The notes under the pieces: model-generated
What the model saw: only the letters and a program-made list of their open reading frames with translations
The model's database searches: none
What the model was told of the DNA's origin: nothing
Position numbers and translations under genes: made by a program
In this document: positions 1-10,827 of the stretch, in pieces
Layout: the number at the start of each line of letters is the position of its first letter
How positions within the stretch are numbered: position 1 is the first letter of the stretch
Assembly: GCA_023376005.1 (NCBI GenBank)
Contig: CM042176.1
Location: forward strand, 15,886,816 to 15,950,815
Direction: 5' to 3'
DNA length: 64,000 bases
Origin: Doryteuthis pealeii
Taxonomy: Eukaryota > Mollusca > Cephalopoda > Myopsida > Loliginidae

Positions 1-130
1 AGGAATTAACCCTTTATCTACCACTGCCATCCACAATAGGGTAGACTGATTTTTCACTATTTTAAAATATCAAATGGTTCATCTATGCAAAAGTTATAGT
101 AAAACGAGGAACTTTAGTGCATTTTAGTAG

Positions 131-1047
131 ATGATCTTTGATGCTATGTCCTCAAACAATAGTGCAAGTAAAAGATCTAATTTTTGGTATCAGTATACTA
201 CAACGATCTTTGATGCTATTTCCTCAAACAATGGTGCAAGTAAAAGATCTAATTTTTGGTATCAGTATACTAACACACAACGATCTTTGATGCTATTTCC
301 TCAAACAATGGTGCAAGTAAAAGATCTCATTTTTGGTATCAGTATTCAGTATACTAACACACAACGATCTTTGATGCTATTTCCTCAAACAATGGTGCAA
401 GTAAAAGATCTCATTTTTGGTATCAGTATTCAGTATACTAACACACAACAATCTTTGATGCTATTTCCTCAAACAATGGTGCAAGTAAAAGATCTCATTT
501 TGGTATCAGTATTCAGTATACTAACACACAACGATCTTTGATGCTATTTCCTCAAACAATGGTGCAAGTAAAAGATCTAATTTTTGGTATCAGTATTCAG
601 TATACTAACACACAACAATCTTTGATGCTATTTCCTCAAACAATGGTGCAAGTAAAAGATCTCATTTTTGGTATCAGTATTCAGTATACTAACACACAAC
701 GATCTTTGATGCTATTTCCTCAAACAATGGTGCAAGTAAAAGATCTAATTTTTGGTATCAGTATTCAGTATACTAACACACAACGATCTTTGATGCTATT
801 TCCTCAAACAATGGTGCAAGTAAAAGATCTCATTTTTGGTATCAGTATTCAGTATACTAACACACAACGATCTTTGATGCTATTTCCTCAAACAATGGTG
901 CAAGTAAAAGATCTAATTTTTGGTATCAGTATTCAGTATACTAACAAACAACAATCTTTGATGCTATTTCCTCAAACAATGGTGCAAGTAAAAGATCTAA
1001 TTTTTGGTATCAGTATTCAGTATACTAACACACAACGATCTTTGATG
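131..1047. repeat. 84-bp tandem minisatellite, about 11 copies
   Basis: Direct repeats of a unit containing gatgctatttcctcaaacaa, gtgcaagtaaaagatct and cagtatactaacacac, spaced exactly 84 bases where measured (281, 365, 449). The first two units are shorter because part of the tail is missing. Since 84 is a multiple of three and the unit lacks a stop in one frame, long open frames of a 28-residue repeat appear; they have no sign of being genes. The right end abuts an R1 repeat at 1048. Confidence 0.95.
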
Positions 1048-1690
1048 TTCCGGGTCAGAGTGGACCAGAGAGCAATGGTGATGAAGGGGTGCTCCACATT
1101 CCCCAAACCTCCAGCACTGGAACCTCACCATCAGATACAATTTAACATCATTCCCAGGACATGAAGACCCTCAGGCACTGTCTTCTAATGTTATATACCC
1201 TTTCTTTACTTCTATTATTCTTCTGCTCATCTTTGGTATCTTACGTTCTTCTTCTAGCGTCTTTTCTAACGTCTCTGTTCTTGCTGGTTGCCAAGACATT
1301 CATCAACCACAAAACCATATTATTTAATTAAACCTTTATTTACTTAACTAAACATATTTTTCTAACTAAACATAGCGCGCGTGTGCAGGCGAGTCCCAGC
1401 TAGGGCAGTTATATCTTCTCTGCCTGACGTCCAAGCTGAAACTGAGAGCCAACCAGGTCCCACGTGACTTCACGTATTTCGCGGGCTTTCTGTAATATTC
1501 CATGGAAAGTCCCGCCCGTGATATGAAAAGGGGCCATCCCTTCAGAAATACAGGGGGTTGCCAATAATCTATGCATAGATTATGTAACACTAGCACCCAT
1601 ATGATAAAAAGGGTTGGGGCTTGGCATAAGGGCAATAGGGTTTGAGCGATTATATAGGGTTTGGCATTGATCGGAGGATGCCGAAACACT
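1048..1690 (+). mobile_element. R1 interspersed repeat, split by an LTR
   Basis: The parts 1048-1188 and 1590-1690 match consecutive pieces of the R1 consensus seen at 7.6, 31.5, 35.0, 48.2 and 55.3 kb (gggtcagagtggacc, then cacccatatgataaaaa). The gap between them is a solo LTR. Confidence 0.8.
1189..1589 (-). mobile_element. Solo LTR, 401 bp, inserted in R1
   Basis: The insert starts TGTTA and ends TAACA, the usual inverted ends of a long terminal repeat, and interrupts R1 precisely. It is flanked by ctaa (1185-1188) and ctag (1590-1593), a 4-base target duplication with one later change. Read on the minus strand it has a TATA-like run (aagatataactg) and an AATAAA signal in the usual order. 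No internal retrotransposon sequence is present, so it is a recombined solo copy. Superfamily not determined. Confidence 0.75.
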
Positions 1691-1699
1691 ATGTACATT

Positions 1700-1988
1700 T
1701 CAAATTATATCAATTATTTTGTTTTTTTGAAACATACTTTGTATCAAAATCATTTCATCACAATATTTTGTCTTTTTTTCTCTTTTCTCCTGGGTAATGG
1801 CAAGTAGCCCTGCTTGTAACTGTACAATGAAAAAACAAAATTAAGGAAACTTACCCGACTCTCTTCCAAACTGTCGTGGGGCCCTGGGGGGTCATCTAAG
1901 CAGAAAAACTCCCTTACAGGATTACTAAAAATAAAAAGAATTTTTTTTTTTAAAGATCTTTTTTATTATAATGAACATAGTAAATAAA
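1700..1988. other. No gene seen
   Basis: AT-rich sequence with poly-T runs between the LTR-split R1 and the 91-bp satellite. I see no exon, RNA gene or recognised repeat. Confidence 0.5.
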
Positions 1989-3957
1989 TTATCATTATTA
2001 TACACTGATTTATTTCAGACTGGTATCCACATCTTGGTTGTTATAGTCACAATGTTTCAGCTATTTCTGAGATGAGGAATTATCATTATTATAAACTGAT
2101 TTATTTCAAACTGGTATCCTCATCTTGGTTGTTATAGTCACAATGTTTCAGCTATTTCTAAGATGAGGAATTATCATTATTATAAACTGATTTATTTCAA
2201 CTGTATCCTCATCTTGGTTGTTATAGTCACAATGTTTCAGCTATTTCATTATCATTATTATAACTGATTTATTTCAAACTGGTATCCTCATCTTGGTTGT
2301 TATAGTCACAATTTCAGCTATTTCTGAGATGAGGAATTATCATTATTATAACTGATTTATTTCAAACTGGTATCCTCATCTTGGTTGTTATAGTCACAAT
2401 GTTTCAGCTATTTCTAAGATGAGGAATTATCATTATTATAAACTGATTTATTTCAAACTGGTATCCTCATCTTGGTTGTTATAGTCACAATGTTTCAGCT
2501 ATTTCATTATTATAAACTGATTTATTTCAAACTGGTATCCTCATCTTGGTTGTTATAGTCACAATGTTTCAGCTATTTCTGAGATGAGGAATTATCATTA
2601 TTATAAACTGATTTATTTCAAACTGGTATCCTCATCTTGGTTGTTATAGTCACAATGTTTCAGCTATTTCTAAGATGAGGAATTATCATTATTATACACT
2701 GATTTATTTCAAACTGGTATCCTCATCTTGGTTGTTATAGTCACAATGTTTCAGCTATTTCTAAGATGAGGAATTATCATTATTATACACTGATTTATTT
2801 CAAACTGGTATCCTCATCTTGGTTGTTATAGTCACAATGTTTCAGCTATTTCTAAGATGAGGAATTATCATTATTATACACTGATTTATTTCAAACTGGT
2901 ATCCTCATCTTGGTTGTTATAGTCACAATGTTTCAGCTATTTCTGAGATGAGGAATTATCATTATTATAAACTGATTTATTTCAAACTGGTATCCTCATC
3001 TTGGTTGTTATAGTCACAATGTTTCAGCTATTTCTAAGATGAGGAATTATCATTATTATACACTGATTTATTTCAAACTGGTATCCTCATCTTGGTTGTT
3101 ATAGTCACAATGTTTCCTCTATTTCTGAGATGAGGAATTATCATTATTATAAACTGATTTATTTCAAACTGGTATCCTCATCTTGGTTGTTATAGTCACA
3201 ATGTTTCAGCTATTTCTAAGATGAGGAATTATCATTATTATACACTGATTTATTTCAAACTGGTATCCTCATCTTGGTTGTTATAGTCACAATGTTTCAG
3301 CTATTTCTAAGATGAGGAATTATCATTATTATACACTGATTTATTTCAAACTGGTATCCTCATCTTGGTTGTTATAGTCACAATGTTTCAGCTATTTCTA
3401 AGATGAGGAATTATCATTATTATACACTGATTTATTTCAAACTGGTATCCTCATCTTGGTTGTTATAGTCACAATGTTTCAGCTATTTCTAAGATGAGGA
3501 ATTATCATTATTATACACTGATTTATTTCAAACTGGTATCCTCATCTTGGTTGTTATAGTCACAATGTTTCAGCTATTTCTAAGATGAGGAATTATCATT
3601 ATTATAAACTGATTTATTTCAAACTAGTATCCTCATCTTGGTTGTTATAGTCACAATGTTTCAGCTATTTCTAAGATGAGGAATTATCATTATTATACAC
3701 TGATTATTTCAAACTGGTATCCTCATCTTGGTTGTTATAGTCACAATGTTTCAGCTATTTCTAAGATGAGGAATTATCATTATTATACACTGATTTATTT
3801 CAAACTAGTATCCTCATCTTGGTTGTTATAATGTTTCAGCTATTTCTGAGATGAGGAATTATCATTATTATACACTGATTTATTTCAAACTGGTATCCTC
3901 ATCTTGGTTGTTATAGTCACAATTTTTAAAAATATTTATAAGATGAGGAATTATCAT
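1989..3957. repeat. 91-bp tandem minisatellite, about 21 copies
   Basis: Head-to-tail units with ttatcattattata, actggtatcctcatcttgg and agtcacaatgtttcagct; the spacing is 91 bases (2030, 2121). Units differ by small deletions and a few substitutions (aaactg versus cactg), and some units alternate gagatgagg with aagatgagg, which hints at a two-unit higher-order pattern. The array begins directly at the 3' end of a decayed LINE lying on the minus strand at 3958-4138. Confidence 0.95.
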
Positions 3958-4138
3958 TATCATCATGTCACACAATTAGCATGGATATCCATGACAATCT
4001 CTCACCAAACTTCCCTATCATTAATTGTCTCCAGTAGATCCTCTGCACAACATCCAACATCTGCGTAGAGCTAGTCAATGTAGGTCCTTGCTGGACAATC
4101 CACATTGGCATGTCCATGTGCTGGTTTCCGCAGGACAA
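3958..4138 (-). pseudogene. Decayed 3' end of a LINE reverse-transcriptase ORF
   Basis: Minus-strand translation gives CPARTYID, then DVGCCAEDLLETINDREVW, with stop codons in between. This resembles the C-terminal tail of RTE-like LINE polyproteins, where an R/C-P-A-R-T-Y-I-D-Q motif is followed by an E-D-L...M-x-D-R-x-x-W motif. It ends in a short run of tgatgataatgat, like the microsatellite tails of RTE elements. In-frame stops show it is dead. Family assignment is from memory of such proteins. Confidence 0.6.
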
Positions 4139-4300
4139 ACTAGTATACTCATCTTGTTTGTTATAGTCAAAATGTTTCAGCTATTTCTAAAATGTGGAAT
4201 ATTTATTATGATTATTATTTCTGAGATGAGGAATATTTATTATTATACATTGATTTATTTCAAACTAGTATCCTCATCTTGATTGTTATAGTCCCCAAAA
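4139..4300. repeat. Diverged units of the 91-bp satellite
   Basis: Two incomplete, diverged units (actcatcttgtttgttatag; gaatatttattattata) on the far side of the LINE relic. The relic was therefore probably inserted into, or caught up in, the array. Confidence 0.75.
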
Positions 4301-4342
4301 ACAATGACAATTTTTTTTATAGTAATGAAAGAACGAACTCAC

Positions 4343-4491
4343 CACTCGCAGAGAATTTGGCTGCTGAGAATTCTGTTGATAAATTCTTGCAGACCTTGGC
4401 GTCGTTCTTCAAGGAAGTGGCGATCAAAATTATCCAAGAACCAACGCTTTGGTGGAAGTGGAATGAAGAAGTCCGAAGATATATTTTTCAA
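4343..4491 (-). CDS. SNX16: SNX16 exon, middle of the PX domain
   Basis: 149-nt exon on the minus strand. The acceptor is attcttttccag before 4491; the donor is GTGAGT after 4343. Translation starts LKNISSDFFIPLPPKRW, followed by FLDNFDRHFLEERRQGLQEF and ending ...LSSQILCE plus two bases of a split codon. It aligns with the SNX16 PX domain: LPPKRWF is the proline-rich loop with the membrane-contacting lysine, and the ERRxGLQxF helix carries a basic residue for phosphoinositide binding. The phase-0 start fits the phase-0 end of the exon at 14478-14564. SNX16 is an endosomal PX-coiled-coil protein that binds PtdIns(3)P and acts in early-to-late endosome traffic. No stop or frameshift is present. 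The later PX and coiled-coil exons are not in the window. Confidence 0.93.
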
Positions 4492-4736
4492 CTGGAAAAG
4501 AATTTTTTTTAAAAATTAGGTAAGAATGATTGGTTTTCTTTCTGGTAATATTAGGGGTGGGCATAATTCCTTGATTGCAAAATATTGCTCAAAACCAATG
4601 CTAGGTAAAAAAATAAATAAATTAATGAATTAAATAAAATCAAAAATGAATAATAAATTGATAAAAACAACAGCAAAAAAATTTTAAAATCAATTGGCCT
4701 TATGTTTTGTTCACAGTTTTAAAAAAAAAATCTGGT

Positions 4737-4741
<5 letters not shown>
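4492..4741. other. Start of the intron upstream of the 4343-4491 exon
   Basis: Polypyrimidine tract and AT-rich intron sequence. Its part from about 4492 to 4745 is paralogous to 6208-6475, which defines an old local duplication. Confidence 0.7.

Positions 4742-4794
<53 letters not shown>
4742..4794. repeat. (TA)n microsatellite
   Basis: Uninterrupted alternating T and A over about 50 bases. Confidence 0.95.
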
Positions 4795-4798
<4 letters not shown>

Positions 4799-6026
4799 CC
4801 TCAACAGAACTTCATAGAGGTAAGACACATTTTCTCTAATATCTTACATAATAATTATATATATTAATTCAAGGCTTCAATAAAAAGTCCTGTGGTGGTG
4901 AGGAAGTCTTTTCCCATTAGGGACCTCTCTTAAAAATTATTTCTTTCTTTTAAGAGAGGTCTTTTTGAAAATATCTTTTTCATTTATTCCATTCAATTAT
5001 TATTCTATTCATTAATTCATTTTTACATTAATTCTTAACTAATATATTATATATATATATTATACACACACACAAGTAAATGCAAATATTTTACCCACCC
5101 CATTTTAAATGTTTTTTTTTATTTTATTCAAAACAACTGTAAAAAAATTTTTTAAGTAAATATGACCGAGTTCTGAAAATAAAAACAATCAATATATTAT
5201 TAAATAAAAACAAATAGAAAATATTTACATTTACTTGTCGAGAAAAGACTTGGGGTGGGGGGTGAATATCGCTTTCATATCACATTAACTACTCGGGAAA
5301 AACGCCTTCAAACAGCTAGGAAGTTAATAAGTAGCATAGGTTGGATTTTCAGCAGCATAACGTTTTTTAGGGAAAAGAAAAAAAAAACATTGGCTCGCAC
5401 AACAGGGCTAAACACAAAATTTAACTAGTGTAGTTATGAGTTAAGAACTCATTCTGCAAAATAAATTTTAGCCTGACCAACACAGATTCCACTACACAGT
5501 AGTAACGAGCTACAAACTGTTTTACTAAAAAAAAAAATTTTTTTTTAAAGATTTCGCTACCCAGAAGTCCTGTGTTACAATATGCCTCCCCCTCCCGTTA
5601 TATTTCTTGGAAGGGTGAGTCCACTACTGGTCCACAGTAGTTACACCACTACCCGCTCACCCCCTATCTTAACACAGTTAAATGTCTCTAACACAATAAC
5701 TCTCCATTTTCACTCTCACTCAAGTATACAAAGAGAGGGTGAGAGTAATATGCAGAATGACAGTGAGGGATGGGTCAGTTTTTGACTTAATTGCTAATTT
5801 ACAACTAATTAAAACCAATTAAAATGGAATTTTTTTCAAACATTAGGTAGTCCTAAGACCAAGGAATATCTTAGTATAAATTTTGTGTCATTAACCTAAA
5901 TAGGAAAAAAGCCTTTAGGAAATAAAAGGTGATTATCTCAGCTTTAGTATAATAATAGATATATATTTGGATAAAATTTTAAGTTTACCCTGTACAGGGC
6001 ATTTCATAAAAGACAACCCTAGGAAT

Positions 6027-6058
<32 letters not shown>

Positions 6059-6143
6059 TTCATTATTTCATAGTTAGAATAATTGCTTCATGCCCTAGTC
6101 TCATCTAAGACTCCATTCCTTTTTGTTGTTGATTAATTTTAAA
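4795..6143. other. AT-rich intron, no gene seen
   Basis: Contains a short hairpin (gggacctctcttaaaaatta with a facing ttttaagagaggtc near 4920-4970), an AT/CA microsatellite at 5048-5073, and a poly-A run at 6031-6052. Short open frames here have no recognisable product. Confidence 0.5.
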
Positions 6144-6475
6144 CAAGAATCAACGCTTTGGCGGAAGTAGAATAAAAAAAATCCAAAGTTGTTTTTTTTT
6201 TTTTCAACTGAAAAAGTATTTAAAAATAAATTAGCTAAGAATAGTTGCTTTTCTTTCTGGCAATATTAATAGCGAGCACCATTTCCTTGTTTTCAAACAT
6301 ATTATACAAAACCAATGCTAGATAAAACAAAATTTTAAAATAAATTAGATAAAATAAACAAAGAAACATAAATCATAACTTGAATTAAACATCAGCAAAA
6401 AAAAGATTTAAAATCAACCGGCCTTATGTTTTGATCACAGATTTTTTTTTTTAAATAAATAAATTTAGTTTTATA
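6144..6475 (-). pseudogene. Broken partial duplicate of the SNX16 exon and its upstream intron
   Basis: Positions 6144-6207 match the 5' half of the exon at 4343-4491 read on the minus strand, including the LPPKR coding bases and the acceptor. 6208-6475 matches the adjacent intron (gcttttctttctggcaatatt; ggccttatgttttg). The tryptophan codon after PPKR has become TGA (6150-6152), the start is swollen with poly-T, and the exon's 3' half and donor are missing. It cannot replace the real exon and would truncate the protein if spliced in. Confidence 0.85.
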
Positions 6476-7185
6476 CAATTTGGATAAAGCTAAGTTTACC
6501 CAGTAGAGGGTGTTTCATAAAAAGATGCAACCTTAAAAAAAAAAAAAAAAAAAAAAGCCTTCCGTGTGGTGCAAAAGTAAAAATGAACTTTTGAAAGATA
6601 TTGCCTGAGTGGTGTAAGAGTTCAAAATCCAATGTTAGAGGGTTTGTATCATAAGTAAGAAAATATATTAAAGGAGTAAAAATTTTTAAAATTTGAAATG
6701 GAAACTTAGTTCTATCCCCCTCAAATAAAATGTTGCATGCAATTAAATAATTAATTTGAATATTTGGCACATACATTTTACAATAGTCATAGATATTTAT
6801 TTGATTCTTAATATATATTATTATTATATATATTTTTAGTTTTTTCTAGTAGTATATATATATATACACATATATATATATTGATATGATGGGGTGATTT
6901 ATTTTGATTTATCTATTGAGAAAATTAATAACATGCTTGTTAAACAGGTTTACTATAAAGAGAAAAAAAATTATAAAAAGAAAGAATATAGACGTTTTAT
7001 TATCTCTCAATAAAGATCGGGTTTATTTCAAAATTTTTATTGTCAGTGAAAGCCACAAAACAAGACACATTTTTATTTTTGTCTATAATAATAAACAAAC
7101 AAAAAAACACCAAACAAAAAAAAACTACAAAAAAAACAAATAAAAATTAAAATAAAAAAAAAAAAAAAAAACCCAGATTAAAACA
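6476..7185. other. AT-rich intron, no gene seen
   Basis: Poly-A runs, a (TA)n/(CA) stretch near 6855-6880 and A-rich DNA. The last about 40 bases (aaaaacccagatt) also flank the MITE copy at 14.86 kb. Confidence 0.5.
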
Positions 7186-7422
7186 TCAACTCTTAACATC
7201 CTATACCACCTCATTCCACCCGTCCGGAAATCATTTTTTTCCTAATCTACCCCAAATGATATCCTTTGTTTAAATGTAATATTAAACATATTTAGAAGTT
7301 TTCAATTTAAGGGAAATAATGGGTAACTTTTAATGAAAGGCCATTTTTACCTATTTTTCATAAATGGCTATAGGAATTGGGCTGTGGACTTAGAAAATTC
7401 TCAACAGGATGTTAAGAGTTAA
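7186..7422. mobile_element. TTAA-target MITE, copy a
   Basis: About 230-bp element with 13-base inverted ends CTCTTAACATCCT / AGGATGTTAAGAG. Flanks are tcaa (left, one change) and ttaa (right). Other copies are at 14859, 37437 and 54218; the target site is shown best at 37.4 kb. Confidence 0.85.
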
Positions 7423-7596
7423 AAGAAAACAAAAAAAATCAAAACAACTGAATCATCTTGAAGTGGAAAGACAAGTTTTCTTCCATTTTATTTTCATGAT
7501 TCATATTTTTTAAATTTTCTTTACTGACAAATAAAAAAAATAAAAATTTGGATAATTTTTATTTTACTATCTCTGTCTTTGTTTGGTTTGGTTTGG

Positions 7597-8188
7597 TTTT
7601 GTTTTACGGCATATCAACCTCAGTGGGTCATTTAATGCCAATAAAGTTTTGAAATAAATCAATTCTTAAATGGATAATACAATTTTGTTTATAAACATGT
7701 TTTTCTTTTAACCCATAGATGGGACCCTAACAGGTACTACCACTCAGGTCAGAGTGGACCAGGGAGCAATGGTGATGAAGAGGTGCTCCACATTCCCCAA
7801 ATCTCCAAAATTGGAACCTCACCATCAGATAGAGTTTAACGTCATTCCCAGGACATGTAGACCCGCAGCCACCGCCTTCTAGCACCCATATGATAAAAAG
7901 GGGTTGGGGCTTGCCATAAGGGCAATAGGGTTGGGAAAATCATATAGGTGCTAGGGCTTGACGTGACCAGCCGATTGATCGGAGGGGGCCTCTCCGACCG
8001 CCCGTCTAGCCCAAGATAGGGCCAAAGTGGAGTATTGCATGTCATGAACTGCTCATCCACCTGGGCTCCATCCTTAAGCATCACGGGCCGCCACCCACGG
8101 CCAACAGGTGGCCCCATTGGGGGAGTCTTACCCCTCTGCAGAGGTGCAGTCGGTGCATTCTAACGCCCCAGCCGACAGGGCGGCTCTG
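7597..8188 (+). mobile_element. R1 interspersed repeat, near full length
   Basis: About 590-bp copy from ttttacggcatatcaacctc to cagccgacagggcggct. This and the copies at 35.0, 48.2 and 55.3 kb define the family. A 91-codon minus-strand open frame recurs in several copies, but it differs by frameshifts in others and has no known match, so I treat R1 as a non-coding repeat of unknown class. No terminal inverted repeat or tRNA-like head was found. Confidence 0.85.
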
Positions 8189-8479
8189 TCTTTGTGTCTC
8201 TCTATCTATCTCACACATTTGCAAAACTACTTATCCCTACTGTTACAATTCATGAGAGGTCACAGACTTGTAGCTAAGAATATCTAAATTGAGGTCTGTT
8301 AACTTTAAAATCAAGGTGTCCATGGAAAATTACAGGTAATGGTTATGACCTTTTGATCCCTTGAAAATTAATCAAGATATTGATTAATTACAACTAACTG
8401 CAGAAGTTCACGTTCTTCCCAGGCAAAGTTTTGAATATGAACTCCTGCAGTTTACTTACTTTATTAATTAATTACAGTT

Positions 8480-8697
8480 AAGTTGACGGGGTGGCCTAAA
8501 GTCGGTATCAGCCAGTCAGTCTATCCCCTTTTCAATAGCGCTAGACCAAGGAGATTGTTGTAGCATCTACCATCAGCTCCTTACTTTACCGCACAGATCC
8601 CTGTGCTACTCCTACACCGAGTTGGCAAGGACCGGTATAGAACTAGGAAACTTGTGGTTTCTAGCCGAATGCTCTACCGACTGAGCTAACCCGGCCC
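8480..8697 (-). mobile_element. SINE2, tRNA-derived
   Basis: Minus strand begins with a tRNA-like head: A box GGTTAGCTCAGTCGGTAGAG and B-box-like AGTTCTATACC, followed by an unrelated body (gtagcacagggatctgtg; gataccgactt). The same head and body occur at 58537-58770, so this is a SINE and not a tRNA gene. Confidence 0.85.
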
Positions 8698-8699
8698 AT

Positions 8700-9360
8700 A
8701 ATTCAGTGGATTTAACCCCGAAGATCCTTATAGCGAAACTCGAGTAGGTTATTTCTGTACATACTATAGTATATACCTCCCTCTTGATTTTCTTATATCT
8801 ATAGATCATGTTATCCAATTTGGCTCTTAATTTAAACACTTTATTTCAATCTGCCTTACCATGACCCTCAGAGGTCAAATCCTGCTGTCAAATACATTAT
8901 ACAATACATTACTCTGATCTGAAATTGTAGAAATTCAATTGTTATTAACAACCCTGATGATCCAAACAGTTCAATAATCCATAGAGCAATAATTAGCTGG
9001 TTAGTCTCGCAAGGCAAAGCATGTGAGTTTGATCTTTACTGAGTGCTCTATGAATCTGTAACCTTGAGCCATACTTGGCTTAGCCCTCCCCCTCCCCCAA
9101 AATATAAAAAAAACACAACTGTACAATTGCCTAATAATTGCAAAAAATAAAAAATAAAAAAAATAAAACAAACGTGCATGTACATCAGAGGATTTGTTGA
9201 CTAATATTTCAGTGTTTGTTTCCACCATCATCAGAACATTATAAATTATAAAAGTGACTGACTGCAGATTTTTGAAAGGTAGAATTTCTAAATTTTACCA
9301 GTAAGTATTCTGGTCTAATACAAATAATTTGTACAGTTATAGGTATCAAGTATAACCAAA
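8700..9360. other. No gene seen; one degenerate hammerhead-like end
   Basis: Mostly unassigned AT-rich sequence. On the minus strand near 9205-9235 a CTGATGATGGTGGAAAC run resembles the decayed 3' ends of hammerhead-bearing retroelements. A related run lies on the plus strand at 10833. Confidence 0.35.
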
Positions 9361-9680
9361 TTCACCGGGCGTTTGAGTTGATCTGGAATTCATAAAGTAA
9401 AAGTAAAATTAAAGAGCTCTAAAGAAGAACAACAGTCTTGTGTTCATTAATTAAAAATTAAGCAATGGCATCTCAAGATCAAGTCAAGAAGAATCCCAAA
9501 CAAAGAGCAGAATAATAGATAACAGCCACCCAGAGTTAGACAAATGATAGATCCAGCTGAAAACCAACTTAGAAGCCATTTACCATGCCCAGATCGAGCT
9601 ACGCAGATACCAGAACCAGCTAAAAAGAAGAAACAGAAGTTAAGTACGTAATTAAACGGTCTATAGAAAATTTGAATTGA
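9361..9680 (+). mobile_element. Possible LTR end plus retrotransposon leader
   Basis: The run cagtcttgtgttcattaatt and the following purine-rich leader (atggcatctcaagatcaag) parallel the LTR-leader junction at 33.8 kb (gtcttgtgtttattacc, then atgacacagggcttc). Left border not found. Confidence 0.3.
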
Positions 9681-9959
9681 AAAGAAAACAGTACTCATAT
9701 TTTTGGGTAAAGAGAAAGAGAAAATAGATAAGGAAAAAAGAAAGTTTTTAGCGGACTAAGATTCTAAGCACTCAATGTATGTCAGCCAGTGAACAGTCAA
9801 TAATCACTGAACTAGATAAAAGTCCCTAATTTTTTGCAGAAGAGCAGAAATGGATATGTCCCTTCCCCCATCACGGGACCATAAGTAGAAGTAAGGGGAC
9901 AGATTTCTTTTTGCTGGGTGTCCCACGAGGAGACAGATATTGACTTTTCGTTCTCCATG

Positions 9960-10693
9960 GAAGAGGGGGGGGGCGTAATTGACCGTAAGTGGTAATGAAT
10001 GGAATTTATGATAGATAAAATTAACCTACGCTTCCTTCCTCTCGGAAAAGACCCCACACAGTGAGCGAGCAAGAAATAGACAACCCCTTTTGCGTATGTT
10101 GTTTTTTTTTTAACCCACTACCTATGTTGAATGTTGCTGCTAGTGCATACTACAATACAACATAAGCTTTTTGTTACACTGTGAGGTTACGCTACATGTA
10201 ATTCAATCCAATTTAAAATAAGAATTAAAATTAAACCAGTGTACCCAACTGTAAGAAGAGTAACACAAATCGACCGTCTCATACGATGTACAAAGTCCAG
10301 AATGCCAATGGCGGCGCCCACCAGTCATTAAGTAGAGGCTTACCGACGGCCTGCCACTAATATTTGCATAACACCACGAACGGTCACTCTAAGTTAACTA
10401 TCAATAAAGGGAGGTTACTCTAACCTACCCAAACACCAACATTACGTTTGATTCTATTAATTTTGTTGTTGTCAGCATCCTTCTGTTTGGGCTGGTTGAT
10501 ATGGAGGATATGCTGTTGCTCAAGCAGCAGATCCTCCCCTCTCCACACTGCTGCTGTGGTCCAAAGGAAAGCTAAGAAACCAATGCAGTTTGGAAACGGC
10601 AGTGTCGCAGGAGTTGCTGTGTAGCACTGAAGTTCAGCATTACTCCATCTTAGGGACTTTGGCTCCAGATTTGTTTTCGGGGTTTACTCCCCT
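9960..10693. other. No gene seen
   Basis: Mixed-composition sequence. 10440-10690 is less AT-rich than its surroundings and abuts the 3' end of the U6-like gene, so it may be part of a chimeric retrocopy or a separate repeat; I cannot assign it. Confidence 0.35.
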
Positions 10694-10800
10694 AAAAAAA
10701 TATGGAACACTTCACGAATTTGCGTGTCATCCTTGCAGGAGCCATGCTAATCTTCTCTATATTGTTCCAATTTTAGTATATGTACCGCCAAAGCTAGTAC
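10694..10800 (-). ncRNA. U6 snRNA-like gene, probably a divergent copy or pseudogene
   Basis: Read on the minus strand, 107 bases match spliceosomal U6 over the whole length: ACATATACTAAAATTGGAAC, AGAGAAGATTAGCATGG, AAGGATGACACGCAAATTCG, then GTTCCATATTTTTTT, which doubles as a pol III terminator. The 5' stem is changed on both sides but still pairs (GUAC with GUAC). Two changes argue against function: the ACAGAGA box that pairs with 5' splice sites reads AUAGAGA, and two bases are missing from the loop of the internal stem-loop. U6 acts in the catalytic core of the spliceosome; homology is certain, activity doubtful. Confidence 0.9.
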
Positions 10801-10820
10801 ATTTTTCCCTAACTACAGTG

Positions 10821-10827
10821 ATTTATA
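10821..10827 (-). promoter_or_regulatory. TATA-like box upstream of the U6 copy
   Basis: TATAAAT on the minus strand about 21-27 bases before the U6 5' end, close to where pol III type 3 promoters carry a TATA box. I could not identify a proximal sequence element, and AT-rich surroundings make chance likely. Confidence 0.3.

Noticed and set aside
131..1164. Open frames of 136 and 208 codons as a repeat protein
   Set aside because: They are the 84-bp satellite read through and are broken by a one-base deletion near 500; they run into an R1 repeat with no codon-level conservation.
4279..4519. Plus-strand frames over the SNX16 exon
   Set aside because: They are antisense shadows of the minus-strand exon 4343-4491, which has splice sites and PX-domain homology.
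7842..8117. Recurring about 90-codon frame in R1 as a conserved small protein
   Set aside because: It recurs because R1 copies are similar. Several copies carry frameshifts or stops, substitutions are not biased to third positions by eye, and no family is recognised.
8605..8697. tRNA gene on the minus strand
   Set aside because: The A and B boxes are good, but the acceptor stem does not close, and the same block with the same downstream body occurs at 58.5 kb: it is a SINE head.
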